A stretch of DNA of 64,000 nucleotides from Collinsella sp. (GCA_019413925.1 DXMY01000026.1:28682-92681); one strand, 5' to 3'; counted from the stretch's first letter, positions 1-8,592 are shown. Notes: generated by a model from the sequence alone, not told the origin. A program made the numbers and translations.

Positions 1-93
1 GAAGCCGGTAGTGCAAGCCGAAAATTCAAGAATTCAATAAGCAGCGGTGTGAGAGAGCGCCGCATTACACGTAACTAGGAGCGTGGTTACACA

Positions 94-2145
94 ATGCAGG
101 AGGCATGGGAAGGCTTCAAGGAAGGCATCTGGACGGGAGAGGTTGACGTCCGAGACTTCATCCAGAAGAACTACACCCCCTACGAGGGCGACGAGTCGTT
201 CCTCGCCGGTCCGACCGAGCGTACCAAGGAGCTGTGGGGCGAAGTTCTCGACCTGCTGCTCAAGGAGCGTGAGCAGGGCGGCGTCCTCGATATGGACACC
301 AAGACCGTCACGGGCATCGTGAGCCACCCCGCTGGCTACATCGATAACGCCCACCGCGAGAAGGAGACCATCGTTGGCCTCCAGACCGACAAGCCGCTCA
401 AGCGCGCGCTGCACGTCAACGGCGGCATCCGCATCGCTTGCCAGGCTGCCAGCCAGCACGGCTACAAGGTCGACGAGAACGTTGTCGAGCGCTACACCTT
501 CGAGCGCAAGACCCACAACGCCGGCGTCTTCGATGTTTACACCCCCGAGATGCGTGCTTGCCGCTCGGCTCACATCATCACCGGTCTGCCCGATGGCTAT
601 GGCCGCGGCCGCATCATCGGCGACTACCGTCGTGTCGCCCTGTACGGTGTCGACTACCTGATCAAGGACAAGGAGGCCCAGAAGGCTTCCACCCCGACGG
701 TCATGACCGCCGACAACATCCGCGATCGTGAGGAGCTGCAGGAGCAGATTCGCGCCCTCGGCGAGCTCAAGATGATGGCCGAGACCTATGGTTTCGACAT
801 TTCCAACCCTGCTACCAACACGCAGGAGGCCATCCAGTGGATGTACTTCGCCTACCTCGCTGCCGTTAAGGAGCAGAACGGCGCCGCTATGTCCATCGGC
901 CGCACCTCCACGTTCATCGACATCTACGCTGAGCGCGACCTTGCCAACGGTACCTTCACCGAGGAGCAGATCCAGGAGTTCGTGGATCACTTCATCATGA
1001 AGCTCCGCATGGTCAAGTTTGCCCGTACCCCCGAGTACCAGGCCCTGTTCACCGGCGATCCGCAGTGGGTCACCGAGTCCATCGGCGGCATGGGTGTTGA
1101 CGGCCGTACGCTCGTTACCAAGATGAGCTACCGTTACCTGCACACGCTCGAGAACATGGGCACCAGCCCCGAGCCCAACATGACCGTTCTGTGGTCGACC
1201 CGTCTGCCCGAGAACTTCAAGAAGTTCTGCGCCAAGACTTCTGTCGCCAGCTCCTCGATTCAGTACGAGAACGACGACCTCATGCGCGTCTACCACGGCG
1301 ACGACTACGGCATTGCCTGCTGCGTGTCCTCCATGCGCATCGGCAAGGAGATGCAGTTCTTCGGCGCCCGCGCCAACCTGGCCAAGTGCCTGCTGTACGC
1401 ACTCAACGGCGGTGTTGACGAGGTCTCCAAGAAGCAGGTCGGCCCCAAGTATCGCGCCGTCGAGGGCGATACGCTCGATTACGACGACGTTGTGGCCAAG
1501 TACAACGACATGATGAAGTGGCTCGCTGGCGTGTACGTCAACTCGCTGAACATCATCCACTACATGCACGACAAGTATTGCTACGAGCGCATCCAGATGG
1601 CTCTGCACGACAAGCACGTGCACCGCTGGTTCGCTACGGGCATTGCTGGCCTTTCCGTCGTGGCTGACTCCCTGTCCGCCATCAAGTACGCCAAGGTCCA
1701 CCCCGTCCGCGACGAGAACGGCATCATTGTCGACTTCGAGACCGAGGGCGAGTTCCCCAAGTACGGTAACGACGACGACCGCGTCGACCAGATCGCTCAC
1801 GACGTTGTGCACCAGTTCATGGAGTACATCCGCATGAACGACACCTACCGCAACTCCGTGCCCACGACCTCGGTTCTGACCATCACCTCCAACGTCGTGT
1901 ACGGCAAGAAGACCGGTTCTACGCCTGATGGCCGCAAGGCTGGCCAGCCCTTCGCCCCGGGTGCTAACCCCATGCACAAGCGCGATAGCCACGGCGCCAT
2001 CGCTTCGCTGTCTTCGGTTTCCAAGCTCCCGTTCCGCGATGCTCAGGACGGCATCTCCAACACCTTCTCCATCATCCCGGGTGCGCTCGGCAAGGAGGAC
2101 CAGGTGTTCTTTGGCGATATCGACCTTGATCAGCTGGGCGAGTAA
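94..2145 (+). CDS. pflB: Pyruvate formate-lyase catalytic subunit without the C-terminal glycyl-radical domain
   Basis: Formate acetyltransferase converts pyruvate and CoA to acetyl-CoA and formate in anaerobic fermentation, in the cytoplasm. The 683-residue protein has the PFL barrel and the adjacent catalytic cysteines in IACCVS (Cys409-Cys410), matching Cys418-Cys419 of E. coli PFL. The start follows TAGGAG at 76-81. E. coli PFL is about 760 residues and ends with the glycyl-radical loop RVSGYAVRF. This protein stops at FGDIDLDQLGE, just before that domain, which is encoded by the next gene. The two proteins together add up to a normal PFL length (683+83). The product must therefore act in trans with the small radical protein. 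Family assignment is certain; how the split enzyme works is inferred. Confidence 0.95.
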   Translation: MQEAWEGFKEGIWTGEVDVRDFIQKNYTPYEGDESFLAGPTERTKELWGEVLDLLLKEREQGGVLDMDTKTVTGIVSHPAGYIDNAHREKETIVGLQTDKPLKRALHVNGGIRIACQAASQHGYKVDENVVERYTFERKTHNAGVFDVYTPEMRACRSAHIITGLPDGYGRGRIIGDYRRVALYGVDYLIKDKEAQKASTPTVMTADNIRDREELQEQIRALGELKMMAETYGFDISNPATNTQEAIQWMYFAYLAAVKEQNGAAMSIGRTSTFIDIYAERDLANGTFTEEQIQEFVDHFIMKLRMVKFARTPEYQALFTGDPQWVTESIGGMGVDGRTLVTKMSYRYLHTLENMGTSPEPNMTVLWSTRLPENFKKFCAKTSVASSSIQYENDDLMRVYHGDDYGIACCVSSMRIGKEMQFFGARANLAKCLLYALNGGVDEVSKKQVGPKYRAVEGDTLDYDDVVAKYNDMMKWLAGVYVNSLNIIHYMHDKYCYERIQMALHDKHVHRWFATGIAGLSVVADSLSAIKYAKVHPVRDENGIIVDFETEGEFPKYGNDDDRVDQIAHDVVHQFMEYIRMNDTYRNSVPTTSVLTITSNVVYGKKTGSTPDGRKAGQPFAPGANPMHKRDSHGAIASLSSVSKLPFRDAQDGISNTFSIIPGALGKEDQVFFGDIDLDQLGE

Positions 2146-2146
2146 C

Positions 2147-2171
2147 TATTGTTAGTGCTATACTAACAATA
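2147..2171 (+). other. Stem-loop between the two PFL genes (first)
   Basis: A perfect 10-bp inverted repeat, TATTGTTAGT and ACTAACAATA, with a 5-nt loop starts one base after the pflB stop codon. It is AT-rich and has no following T-run, so it is more likely an mRNA processing, stabilising or attenuating element than a full terminator. It precedes a second GC-rich stem-loop. Confidence 0.7.
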
Positions 2172-2187
2172 ACGATTACTGATTAGT

Positions 2188-2207
2188 GCGCCGGTTTCGG
2201 CCGGCGC
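2188..2207 (+). other. Stem-loop between the two PFL genes (second)
   Basis: GCGCCGG and CCGGCGC form a 7-bp GC stem around TTTCGG, 24 nt upstream of the radical-domain start. A similar GCGCCGGC hairpin serves as the thrC terminator at 16131-16160, but here there is no T-run. It may set the ratio of the two PFL parts. Confidence 0.55.
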
Positions 2208-2230
2208 CTATCGATCGAAGGAGACACATT

Positions 2231-2482
2231 ATGAAGGTTTCTGAAGTTTCCGAGACTCAGGCCGATAACCTGGTCCACATGCTCGACGCTTACGCCGAGA
2301 AGGGTGGCCACCACCTGAACATCAACGTCTTCAACCGTGAGACGCTGCTCGACGCTCAGGCTCACCCCGAGAAGTACCCGCAGCTGACCATTCGCGTTTC
2401 CGGCTACGCCGTGAACTTCCACACGCTCACCAAGGAGCAGCAGGACGAGGTCATTTCGCGTACCTTCCACAACAAGTTCTAA
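2231..2482 (+). CDS. Stand-alone glycyl-radical domain of pyruvate formate-lyase (GrcA/YfiD-like)
   Basis: An 83-residue protein equal to the C-terminal glycyl-radical domain of PFL. It contains EKYPQLTIRVSGYAVNF, with the radical-bearing Gly58 in RVSGYA. The PFL activase is expected to place a radical on this glycine, which then passes to the catalytic cysteines of the partner protein. The start at 2231 follows GAAGGAG (2217-2223). In E. coli a similar free domain (GrcA/YfiD) rescues oxygen-cleaved PFL beside a complete PflB. Here the adjacent PflB lacks the domain altogether, so this protein should be obligatory. The 85-nt spacer, the separate ribosome-binding site and the two hairpins argue against a sequencing frameshift. 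Confidence 0.9.
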   Translation: MKVSEVSETQADNLVHMLDAYAEKGGHHLNINVFNRETLLDAQAHPEKYPQLTIRVSGYAVNFHTLTKEQQDEVISRTFHNKF

Positions 2483-2652
2483 AGGGGTTTAACTCCCGCA
2501 GGATCGCCGGGCCGCTTTGGGTTACTTTCCAAAACGTCCTCGGACATGCAAAGGGCTCCGCTGCGCGCTTCGCGCGGCGGAGCCCTTTGCGTCCTGCGGA
2601 ATATTTTGGAAAGTAACCCAAAACCGGCCATGTGGGGTCCTTTGGAGTCACC
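2483..2652. repeat. Nested hairpin repeat, family 1, copy A
   Basis: A long imperfect palindrome follows the radical-domain gene. The arms are TTTGGGTTACTTTCCAAAA (2516-2534) and its complement at 2604-2622. Inside is a second perfect stem, GCAAAGGGCTCCGC (2548-2561) with 2577-2590. Conserved linkers GTCCTCGGACATG and GTCCTGCGGAA also occur in the copies near 15000 and 29700. Weaker complementarity continues outward to the upstream stop codon (AGTTC..TAAAGGG at about 2476-2486 against about 2641-2655). Confidence 0.8.
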
Positions 2653-2746
2653 CTTTAGGCGGAACTCTCCTAATTATTTGGATGAGTCGTTTACTTACTT
2701 GTACTGTTACCGTCTTCCCGCTCTTGTTGGGGTATGCTTTGTTCGT

Positions 2747-2763
2747 ATGTAAACGTATGACAT
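2747..2763. promoter_or_regulatory. LacI-type operator upstream of the repressor gene
   Basis: ATGTAAACGTATGACAT is an imperfect palindrome with the central ACG and ATGT/ACAT ends also seen in the two operators at 3896-3929. It lies 19 nt before the repressor start and suggests autoregulation. Confidence 0.5.
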
Positions 2764-2782
2764 GTTGATGGGGGAGGGTGCT

Positions 2783-3793
2783 ATGGCTCGCGAGAGTGCT
2801 CGTTCTAAGGATACGGCTAAGCCTGGCATCAAGGAAGTTGCAGCGGTGGCGGGGGTTTCGCCTACTACGGTATCTCGCGTGCTTAATAATCGCGGCTATA
2901 TTAGCCAAGAGACCCGCGATAAGGTCCATGCCGCGATGGAGCGCATCAACTATACGCCCAACGATATCGCCCGTGCCATGCTCAACGGTCGCCTGAACCT
3001 TATCGGTATGATCGTTCCCCTTGTGAGCAGCCCGTTCCATGCTCAGGTTGTGCAGGCGGTCGAGCGCACGTTAGCGGAAAACGGCTTTAAGATGTTGCTG
3101 TGCAACAGCGCCAATCGACCCGATCTTGAGCGTTCCTATATTGACATGCTCCGCCGCAATATGGTCGACGGCGTCATCGTCAACTCCCTTAATATCGGTG
3201 CCGAGGCGTATGCCGAGATGGGCTTGAGTCTGGTTGGTATCGACTGCGACCTTGGCGAAGCCTCTGTTCAGATTGCGAGCGACAGCTATAGCATCGGCGA
3301 ACTTGCCACGCGTCGCCTGATCGATGACGGATGTTCACGCATCCTGTGCCTGCGCAGCAATAGCCGCATGCGCATGCCTGCCAATAAGCGTACCGATGCC
3401 TACCTCGATGTTGTTGAGCAGGCCGGTTTGCCCGCGCTTGTCCGTGAGGTTGAGTTCGTTAAGCCCGACGACGAAAAGAGCGCGGTCGTTGCGAAGATCC
3501 TCGATGAGAACCCCGATATTGACGGCATCTTTGCGGGAGACGACACGATGGCGGCTATCTGTCTTAACGTGATGAAGCAGCGCGGCTTGAGCGCTCCGGG
3601 CGATATTAAGGTCGTGGGCGCGGATGGTGCCCGCCGCACTATGACGTTTATGCCTGACTTAACAACCGTACGCCAAGATATCGATCGCATCGGAGAGCTC
3701 GCGGCGCAATCCATCATTGCTCTTATTAACGGCGAAAAGCCCGAATCGAATATCAAGCTCCCCGTTGAACTCATTGAGGGTAAAACCGCGTAG
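2783..3793 (+). CDS. LacI-family repressor of the sucrose/fructan genes
   Basis: A 336-residue LacI/GalR regulator. The N-terminal helix-turn-helix is GIKEVAAVAGVSPTTVSRVL, followed by a hinge and a periplasmic-binding-protein-like effector domain. The chosen start follows GGGGGAGG at 2770-2777; an upstream in-frame ATG at 2762 lacks a good ribosome-binding site. It precedes a GH32-PTS operon, and LacI-type operators sit in front of both units, so it likely represses sucrose or fructo-oligosaccharide use. The effector is not deducible; sucrose, fructose or a phosphorylated sugar are candidates. Confidence 0.9.
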   Translation: MARESARSKDTAKPGIKEVAAVAGVSPTTVSRVLNNRGYISQETRDKVHAAMERINYTPNDIARAMLNGRLNLIGMIVPLVSSPFHAQVVQAVERTLAENGFKMLLCNSANRPDLERSYIDMLRRNMVDGVIVNSLNIGAEAYAEMGLSLVGIDCDLGEASVQIASDSYSIGELATRRLIDDGCSRILCLRSNSRMRMPANKRTDAYLDVVEQAGLPALVREVEFVKPDDEKSAVVAKILDENPDIDGIFAGDDTMAAICLNVMKQRGLSAPGDIKVVGADGARRTMTFMPDLTTVRQDIDRIGELAAQSIIALINGEKPESNIKLPVELIEGKTA

Positions 3794-3848
3794 TTCATCC
3801 CGTGCCAAAAGAATTCCTCAAACACCTCTGATGACCGTTCGCCGGCAT

Positions 3849-3865
3849 ATGTCAACCGTTTGCCG
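3849..3865. promoter_or_regulatory. Possible weak LacI-type operator
   Basis: ATGTCAACCGTTTGCCG resembles the two stronger sites downstream (GTNAANCGTTTG core), 47 bp upstream of the first of them. It may be an auxiliary operator. Confidence 0.35.
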
Positions 3866-3895
3866 ACGACTGGAACTGCGAAAAGACGTATTGGT

Positions 3896-3955
3896 GTGAA
3901 AACGTTTGACATATGAAAACGATTGACATATCTTGCAGTTGTACCGAGTTAGTAT
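3896..3955 (+). promoter_or_regulatory. Promoter with two tandem LacI operators for the GH32-PTS operon
   Basis: Two abutting 17-bp sites, GTGAAAACGTTTGACAT (3896-3912) and ATGAAAACGATTGACAT (3913-3929), match the LacI/GalR operator style. Each contains a TTGACA -35 hexamer (3906-3911 and 3923-3928). Possible -10 elements are TATCTT (3929-3934, 17-bp spacer to the first) and TAGTAT (3950-3955). Repressor bound here would cover the -35 box directly. Confidence 0.65.
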
Positions 3956-3977
3956 CTCGTGAGAAAGGAAGTCTCGG

Positions 3978-5360
3978 ATGCACAAGGTGTATTACCAGCC
4001 TGAGGGAATTTGGGTAGGCGACATCATGCCGTACGGCGAGGACGGCACGTTCTATCTCTATCATCAGCGTGACACGCGAAACCCCGGACCTTTCGGAGAG
4101 CCGTTTGGCTGGGCACTCGCGACAACCAAGGACTTCGTCAATTACAAAGACTTTGGCGAGAGCCTTGAGCGTGGCGGCGACGAGGAAGTCGACCAGTATG
4201 TTTATGCCGGCACGGTGTTTAAGGTGGGCGACAAGTACCATGCGCTCTACACTGGTTGCAATCGCGATAAGGTCAAGGCACGCTTGATGAAGCAGGTTCT
4301 TCTTCACGCAACGAGTGACGACGCCGTCAAGTGGGAGAAGAACATCGCCGAGACGCTGCTTCCGCCCCAGGAGGGTTACGATGACCGCAACTGGCGCGAT
4401 CCCTTTGTGCTTTGGGATGAGGAGAACGAAGAGTACATGCTCATCCTCGGCACGCGTGTGGGCGAGGACAAGCGTCTGATGACCGGTCGTCTGGTCAAGT
4501 TCACCTCCAAGGACCTGGATACCTGGGAGTTCCAGGGCGACTGGTGGAATCCGGGCCTGTACACCATGTTCGAGATGCCTGATCTCTTTAAGATGGGCGA
4601 CTGGTGGTATCTGGTGTTCTCCGAGTACAGTGATGGCAACAAGACCCGTTACCGCATGTCTCGCTCTATCAACGGTCCTTGGATCACTCCTGCGGACGAT
4701 TCCTTCGATGGCCGCGCGTACTATGCCGCGCGTACCGCATTTGATGGTGAGCGCCGCGTTCTCTTTGGTTGGGTTCCTACGCGTGACGAGGGCGGTGACC
4801 CCAGCTCTTACCTGTGGGGTGGCACCTTTATGCCCCTCGAGATCGTTCAGCGTGCCGACGGAACGCTCGGCACCAAGCTCCCCGACAGCATGCTTGGCGC
4901 CTTTGGCGAGGGCAAGGCTGTCGAGACCTTTGAGCTTTCCTGCGAGTCGGGCAAGGTCGAGCAGGTGCTCGCCGCGGATGCCGGCTCCACCTACTTGCTC
5001 GATGCCGACATTGAGCTCGGCGGTAACGCTGCCGGCTTCTCGGTCAAGTTCGCCGAGGACGCCGAGTCCGGTCTTGCCTATGAGTTCCGCGCCAACCTGC
5101 GCGAGGGCAAGCTCGAGTTCACGCCGGCTCCCCAGTACCCGTGGTTCCAGGTCAACAACATGGGCCTCGAGCGTCCGTTGTTCTTTAAGGGCGAGGGCAC
5201 TCACCATGTGCGTCTGGTCGTCGACGACGACATCGCGACCATCTTTGTCGATGATGTTGCGCTCAACGCTCGCTTCTGCAACAAGCAGGGCCAGGGTGTG
5301 GCGCTTACCGTCACCGACGGTGCGCTCAAGTGCGCAAACGCAACGATCGCGTCTCTGTAG
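3978..5360 (+). CDS. GH32-type glycoside hydrolase with a divergent N-terminal motif
   Basis: A 460-residue protein of glycoside hydrolase clan J. It has a five-bladed propeller followed by a C-terminal beta-sandwich (from about residue 310). The stabiliser motif is NWRDPF (Asp141) and the acid/base motif is FEMPDLF (Glu199). The usual WMNDPNG nucleophile motif is replaced by WVGDIMPYG, leaving Asp15 as probable nucleophile. It has no signal peptide, so it acts in the cytoplasm, probably on phosphorylated or imported fructosides. AGAAAGGAAG precedes the start. It is the first gene of an operon with the PTS permease, 45 nt downstream. Substrate is unproven; fructan or a sucrose isomer is plausible. 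Confidence 0.85.
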   Translation: MHKVYYQPEGIWVGDIMPYGEDGTFYLYHQRDTRNPGPFGEPFGWALATTKDFVNYKDFGESLERGGDEEVDQYVYAGTVFKVGDKYHALYTGCNRDKVKARLMKQVLLHATSDDAVKWEKNIAETLLPPQEGYDDRNWRDPFVLWDEENEEYMLILGTRVGEDKRLMTGRLVKFTSKDLDTWEFQGDWWNPGLYTMFEMPDLFKMGDWWYLVFSEYSDGNKTRYRMSRSINGPWITPADDSFDGRAYYAARTAFDGERRVLFGWVPTRDEGGDPSSYLWGGTFMPLEIVQRADGTLGTKLPDSMLGAFGEGKAVETFELSCESGKVEQVLAADAGSTYLLDADIELGGNAAGFSVKFAEDAESGLAYEFRANLREGKLEFTPAPQYPWFQVNNMGLERPLFFKGEGTHHVRLVVDDDIATIFVDDVALNARFCNKQGQGVALTVTDGALKCANATIASL

Positions 5361-5405
5361 CGGCAACGAACCGTTTTATGATTTAGAAAAGGAATGGAGA
5401 GGAAC

Positions 5406-6857
5406 ATGGACTACAAGGCAGTGTCCCAGCAAGTCGTCGACAACGTCGGCGGACTGGAGAACATCGAGGGCTCCACGCATTGCGTGACCCGTCTGCGTCT
5501 GGTGCTCAAGGATACGAGCAAATACAACAAGGCCGAGCTTGAGAACATCGATGGCGTCAAGGGCGTGCTGTACAACAGCGGCCAGCTCATGATCATCTTC
5601 GGTACCGGTACCGTCAACAAGGTTTACGATGAGTTTATGGCTCTGACGGGCGTTAAGGAGATCAGTGCTTCCGAGGTCAAGGGCGCCGAGGCGGACAAGA
5701 AGGGCAAGTTCTTCTCGGTCCTCAAGGTATTCTCGGACATCTTTATCCCCATCATTCCCGCCTTCGTCGGCGCTGCAATCATCATCGGCCTTAAGTCGCT
5801 GATCGTTGCCAACGGCCTCTTTGGCATGGAGGGCAGCCTCGCCGATCACAGCGAGTTCCTCAAGAACCTCGCAAGCTTCTTTGCCATTATCGCCACCACG
5901 TTCGACTACCTGCCTGTCCTGGTTATGTACAGCGCGGTCAAGCGTTTTGGCGGTAACCCGATCCTGGGCATCCTCGTCGGTATCGTCATGGTTCACCCGA
6001 GCCTTATGAACCGCAACACGTTCGTTATGGACCCGACGGGTGCTGAGTACTGGAACTTCGGTCCGCTATCCATTCCCATGGTTGCTTTCCAGGGCGGTGT
6101 GTTCCCCGCAATCCTGACTGCCTGGTTTATGGCCAAGGTCGAGAAGATTGCCCAGAAGTACATCCCCGAGGTCGTTTCGTTCGTCTTTGTCCCGACCGTT
6201 ACCCTGATTCTTGCTAACGTTGCCCTGTTCACCGTGTTCGGCCCGCTCGGCAACCTGATCGGTGACGTCCTCGCCGGCGTAATCGATATCCTGTACAACA
6301 GGATGGGCGTCTTTGGTGCCTTTGTCTTCGCCGCGTTCCTGCAGCCGCTCGTCGTTACCGGTACGCATCAGTTCATCCAGGGTATCGAGGCAAACCTTGT
6401 TGCCACGACTGGCTTCAACTACATCCAGGCCATCTGGTCGGTTTCCATCATCGCCCAGGGCGGCGGCGCCATCGGTATGTACCTCATTCACAAGAAGCAC
6501 TCCAAAGAGCGCAACATCTGCATGTCGTCCTTTATCCCGACGCTGGTCGGAATCTCCGAGCCCGCTATCTTTGCTGCAAACATGCGCTATTCGATCATTC
6601 CGTTCATCTGCGCATGCATCGGTGCAGGCTGCGGCGGTGCCTTCGTCAAGCTCTTTGAGGTGCGCGCTATCGGTCAGGGTCTGACCGGCGTGCTTGGCCT
6701 GCTCATCGTCACGCCCGAGACCCTCGTGTGGTATGTGGCTGGCAATCTCATCGCCTTTATCGTGCCGATCGTCTTGATCTTTGCCTACAACAAGGCAAAG
6801 GGCGTGCCGACCACCGATGAAGAGGGCGCTGGCGCTGGCTTCGACGTTAGCTTCTAG
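5406..6857 (+). CDS. PTS system EIIBC, sucrose-type
   Basis: A 483-residue fused EIIB-EIIC permease of the glucose/sucrose superfamily. The EIIB domain has the phosphorylation site THCVTRLRL (Cys26). A linker around residue 90 leads to the polytopic EIIC domain with GxxEPAIFAAN near residue 390. It imports and phosphorylates a sugar at the membrane. No EIIA is encoded here, so a shared Crr-like EIIA must supply phosphate. The start at 5406 is preferred over an ATG at 5394, because GGAGAGG lies just before it. Sucrose specificity is inferred from the flanking GH32 genes. Confidence 0.88.
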   Translation: MDYKAVSQQVVDNVGGLENIEGSTHCVTRLRLVLKDTSKYNKAELENIDGVKGVLYNSGQLMIIFGTGTVNKVYDEFMALTGVKEISASEVKGAEADKKGKFFSVLKVFSDIFIPIIPAFVGAAIIIGLKSLIVANGLFGMEGSLADHSEFLKNLASFFAIIATTFDYLPVLVMYSAVKRFGGNPILGILVGIVMVHPSLMNRNTFVMDPTGAEYWNFGPLSIPMVAFQGGVFPAILTAWFMAKVEKIAQKYIPEVVSFVFVPTVTLILANVALFTVFGPLGNLIGDVLAGVIDILYNRMGVFGAFVFAAFLQPLVVTGTHQFIQGIEANLVATTGFNYIQAIWSVSIIAQGGGAIGMYLIHKKHSKERNICMSSFIPTLVGISEPAIFAANMRYSIIPFICACIGAGCGGAFVKLFEVRAIGQGLTGVLGLLIVTPETLVWYVAGNLIAFIVPIVLIFAYNKAKGVPTTDEEGAGAGFDVSF

Positions 6858-6896
6858 TTGAGCCGTTCAGTGTAATCTGAGGATAAGTCCATTTGA

Positions 6897-6934
6897 GGAA
6901 GGGCGTTCGACTCGTGTGAGTCGAGCGTCCTTCC
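6897..6934 (+). other. Long hairpin between EIIBC and the second GH32 gene
   Basis: Seventeen-base arms (15 Watson-Crick plus 2 G-U pairs) pair GGAAGGGCGTTCGACTC with the sequence ending CGTCCTTCC around a GTGT loop. No T-run follows. It probably stabilises or attenuates the operon mRNA before the downstream hydrolase gene. Confidence 0.6.
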
Positions 6935-6958
6935 CCATAGACGAGAAAGTCAACGGCG

Positions 6959-8401
6959 ATGTTAAATCAAAAAAACAAGGTGACACGCGCGGACTATGAG
7001 CAGTGGCGTGTCGGACAGGATGAGACGGCGGCTCGCATCGCGTCCGACCCCGATAGGCTTCTGTTCCATGTGGAGCCTGAGCTTGGCTGGCTCAACGACC
7101 CCAACGGTTTGGTTCAGATTGGTGATACGTATCACATCTATCATCAATACGATCCGTTCGATGCTGCGCATGGCGGTCCAGTGCTTTGGAACCATCTGAC
7201 GACAAAGGATTTTGTGACGTACGAGAATCACGGCCCCGTGCTGTTCCCCGATTCCGATTTGGATTCGAGCGGAGCGTATTCTGGTTCTGCCTTTGTACGT
7301 GATGGCAAGATTCACTACTTCTATACCGGCAACGTCAAGCATTTTGACCGCGATGATTACGACTACGTGTTGACGGGCCGTGAGCAAAACCAGATTCATA
7401 TGGTTGCCGAGAATCCCGACGAATTGGGCGAGAAGCGCATGGCTGTTGGACCAGTCGATTACCCCGACGATATCGGTACGCACGTGCGCGACCCCAAGAT
7501 CCTTGAGCACGATGGTATCTACTACATGGTTCTGGGCGCTCGTACGAAAGACGACCGTGGCTGCGTGCTTGTCTATACTTCGCTTGATTTAGGGGTCTGG
7601 AGCTATGCGACGCGCATTGAGCTGGGCGAGAAGTTTGGCTTTATGTGGGAGTGCCCTGATCTGTTTGAGCTTGATGGCGAGCTTATTCTCGTTTGCTGTC
7701 CGCAGGGTGTGCCTGCCGATGGTTGGCGTTACCGCAATCCGCATCAGTGCGTGTGGTTCCCCATCGAGGCCGATTGGGAGGCGCCGAGCTTTAAAATCGT
7801 CGGGAAGGGCATGCCCCCGATGGTCGATGCCGGTTTTGATTTCTATGCTCCGCAGTCCTTTGAGGATGCTGCAGGCCGGCGATTGATGATCGGATGGTCG
7901 GGTTGCCCCGATGCGACGGCGGAAAACCCGACGGTGGCGCGCGGGTGGCAGTGCGCGTTGACGGTGCCGCGAGAGCTGAGCATGCGCGATGGTAAGCTCT
8001 GCCAGCAGCCGGCGCACGAGATTGAGAGGATGCGCGGCGACTGCGTTCGCACGACAGGCGGTGAAACCGTTGAGGAGCCGGGCCGCCTGTTTGATCTCGT
8101 GGTTTCCTGTGAGGGCGCCAAGATGGTTGAGCTCGAGATTCGCAAGGGTGTCTTTGTGCGCTATGCGGACGGGATGCTTACCCTCGACATGGGTGACGAA
8201 GGCTATGGGCGCGACCAGAGGTCGATTGAGCTCGGCGAGCTTCGCGACCTGCGCGTGCTTTCGGACACTACGATGGTCGAGATTTTTGCGAACGGCGGTG
8301 AGGCGGCACTTACGAGCCGTACCTATTCGTCGGCGGTTCCGGCGATGGCGCTGCACGCCGAGGGCGCGGCGTCGATGGATTTCTACCGCCTCGCTCATTA
8401 A
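6959..8401 (+). CDS. scrB: Sucrose-6-phosphate hydrolase (GH32)
   Basis: A 480-residue GH32 enzyme with all three canonical motifs: WLNDPNG (nucleophile Asp47), HVRDPKI (Asp178) and WECPDLF (acid/base Glu231). It should hydrolyse sucrose 6-phosphate delivered by the PTS into glucose 6-phosphate and fructose in the cytoplasm. No signal peptide is visible. It lies 101 nt downstream of EIIBC behind a hairpin. Together with the first GH32 gene it makes two hydrolases for one transporter, which suggests a second substrate such as a short fructan. Confidence 0.9.
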   Translation: MLNQKNKVTRADYEQWRVGQDETAARIASDPDRLLFHVEPELGWLNDPNGLVQIGDTYHIYHQYDPFDAAHGGPVLWNHLTTKDFVTYENHGPVLFPDSDLDSSGAYSGSAFVRDGKIHYFYTGNVKHFDRDDYDYVLTGREQNQIHMVAENPDELGEKRMAVGPVDYPDDIGTHVRDPKILEHDGIYYMVLGARTKDDRGCVLVYTSLDLGVWSYATRIELGEKFGFMWECPDLFELDGELILVCCPQGVPADGWRYRNPHQCVWFPIEADWEAPSFKIVGKGMPPMVDAGFDFYAPQSFEDAAGRRLMIGWSGCPDATAENPTVARGWQCALTVPRELSMRDGKLCQQPAHEIERMRGDCVRTTGGETVEEPGRLFDLVVSCEGAKMVELEIRKGVFVRYADGMLTLDMGDEGYGRDQRSIELGELRDLRVLSDTTMVEIFANGGEAALTSRTYSSAVPAMALHAEGAASMDFYRLAH

Positions 8402-8553
8402 CCGTGCATGGAGCACGATTGGACTTGTTGGGCGGAATGTGTCGCAGTTGCCGCGGCCAACTACCGTTTATCGCGTATAGCGACCGTTTGCGGAATAAGT
8501 AACACTCCTTAATAAACCGTGTAAAATCTCAGTTAAGCACGGAGTTTTCCAGG

Positions 8554-8592
8554 GAGACGCTGTCCTTTGTTATGTGCAAAGGGCGGCGTCTC
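8554..8592 (+). terminator. Strong hairpin in the scrB-degV interval
   Basis: GAGACGCTGTCCTTTG and CAAAGGGCGGCGTCTC form a 16-bp stem with two G-U pairs and a 7-nt loop. Only CTTTGG follows, so it is terminator-like rather than a classic terminator. It may end the sucrose operon or act as a leader for degV. The rest of 8402-8652 shows no gene. Confidence 0.5.

Noticed and set aside
34..1992. Long open frame on the minus strand opposite pflB
   Set aside because: It is a shadow of a GC-rich gene; the product is a Val/Leu/Gly/Asp-rich sequence without domains, and the plus-strand PFL is unambiguous.
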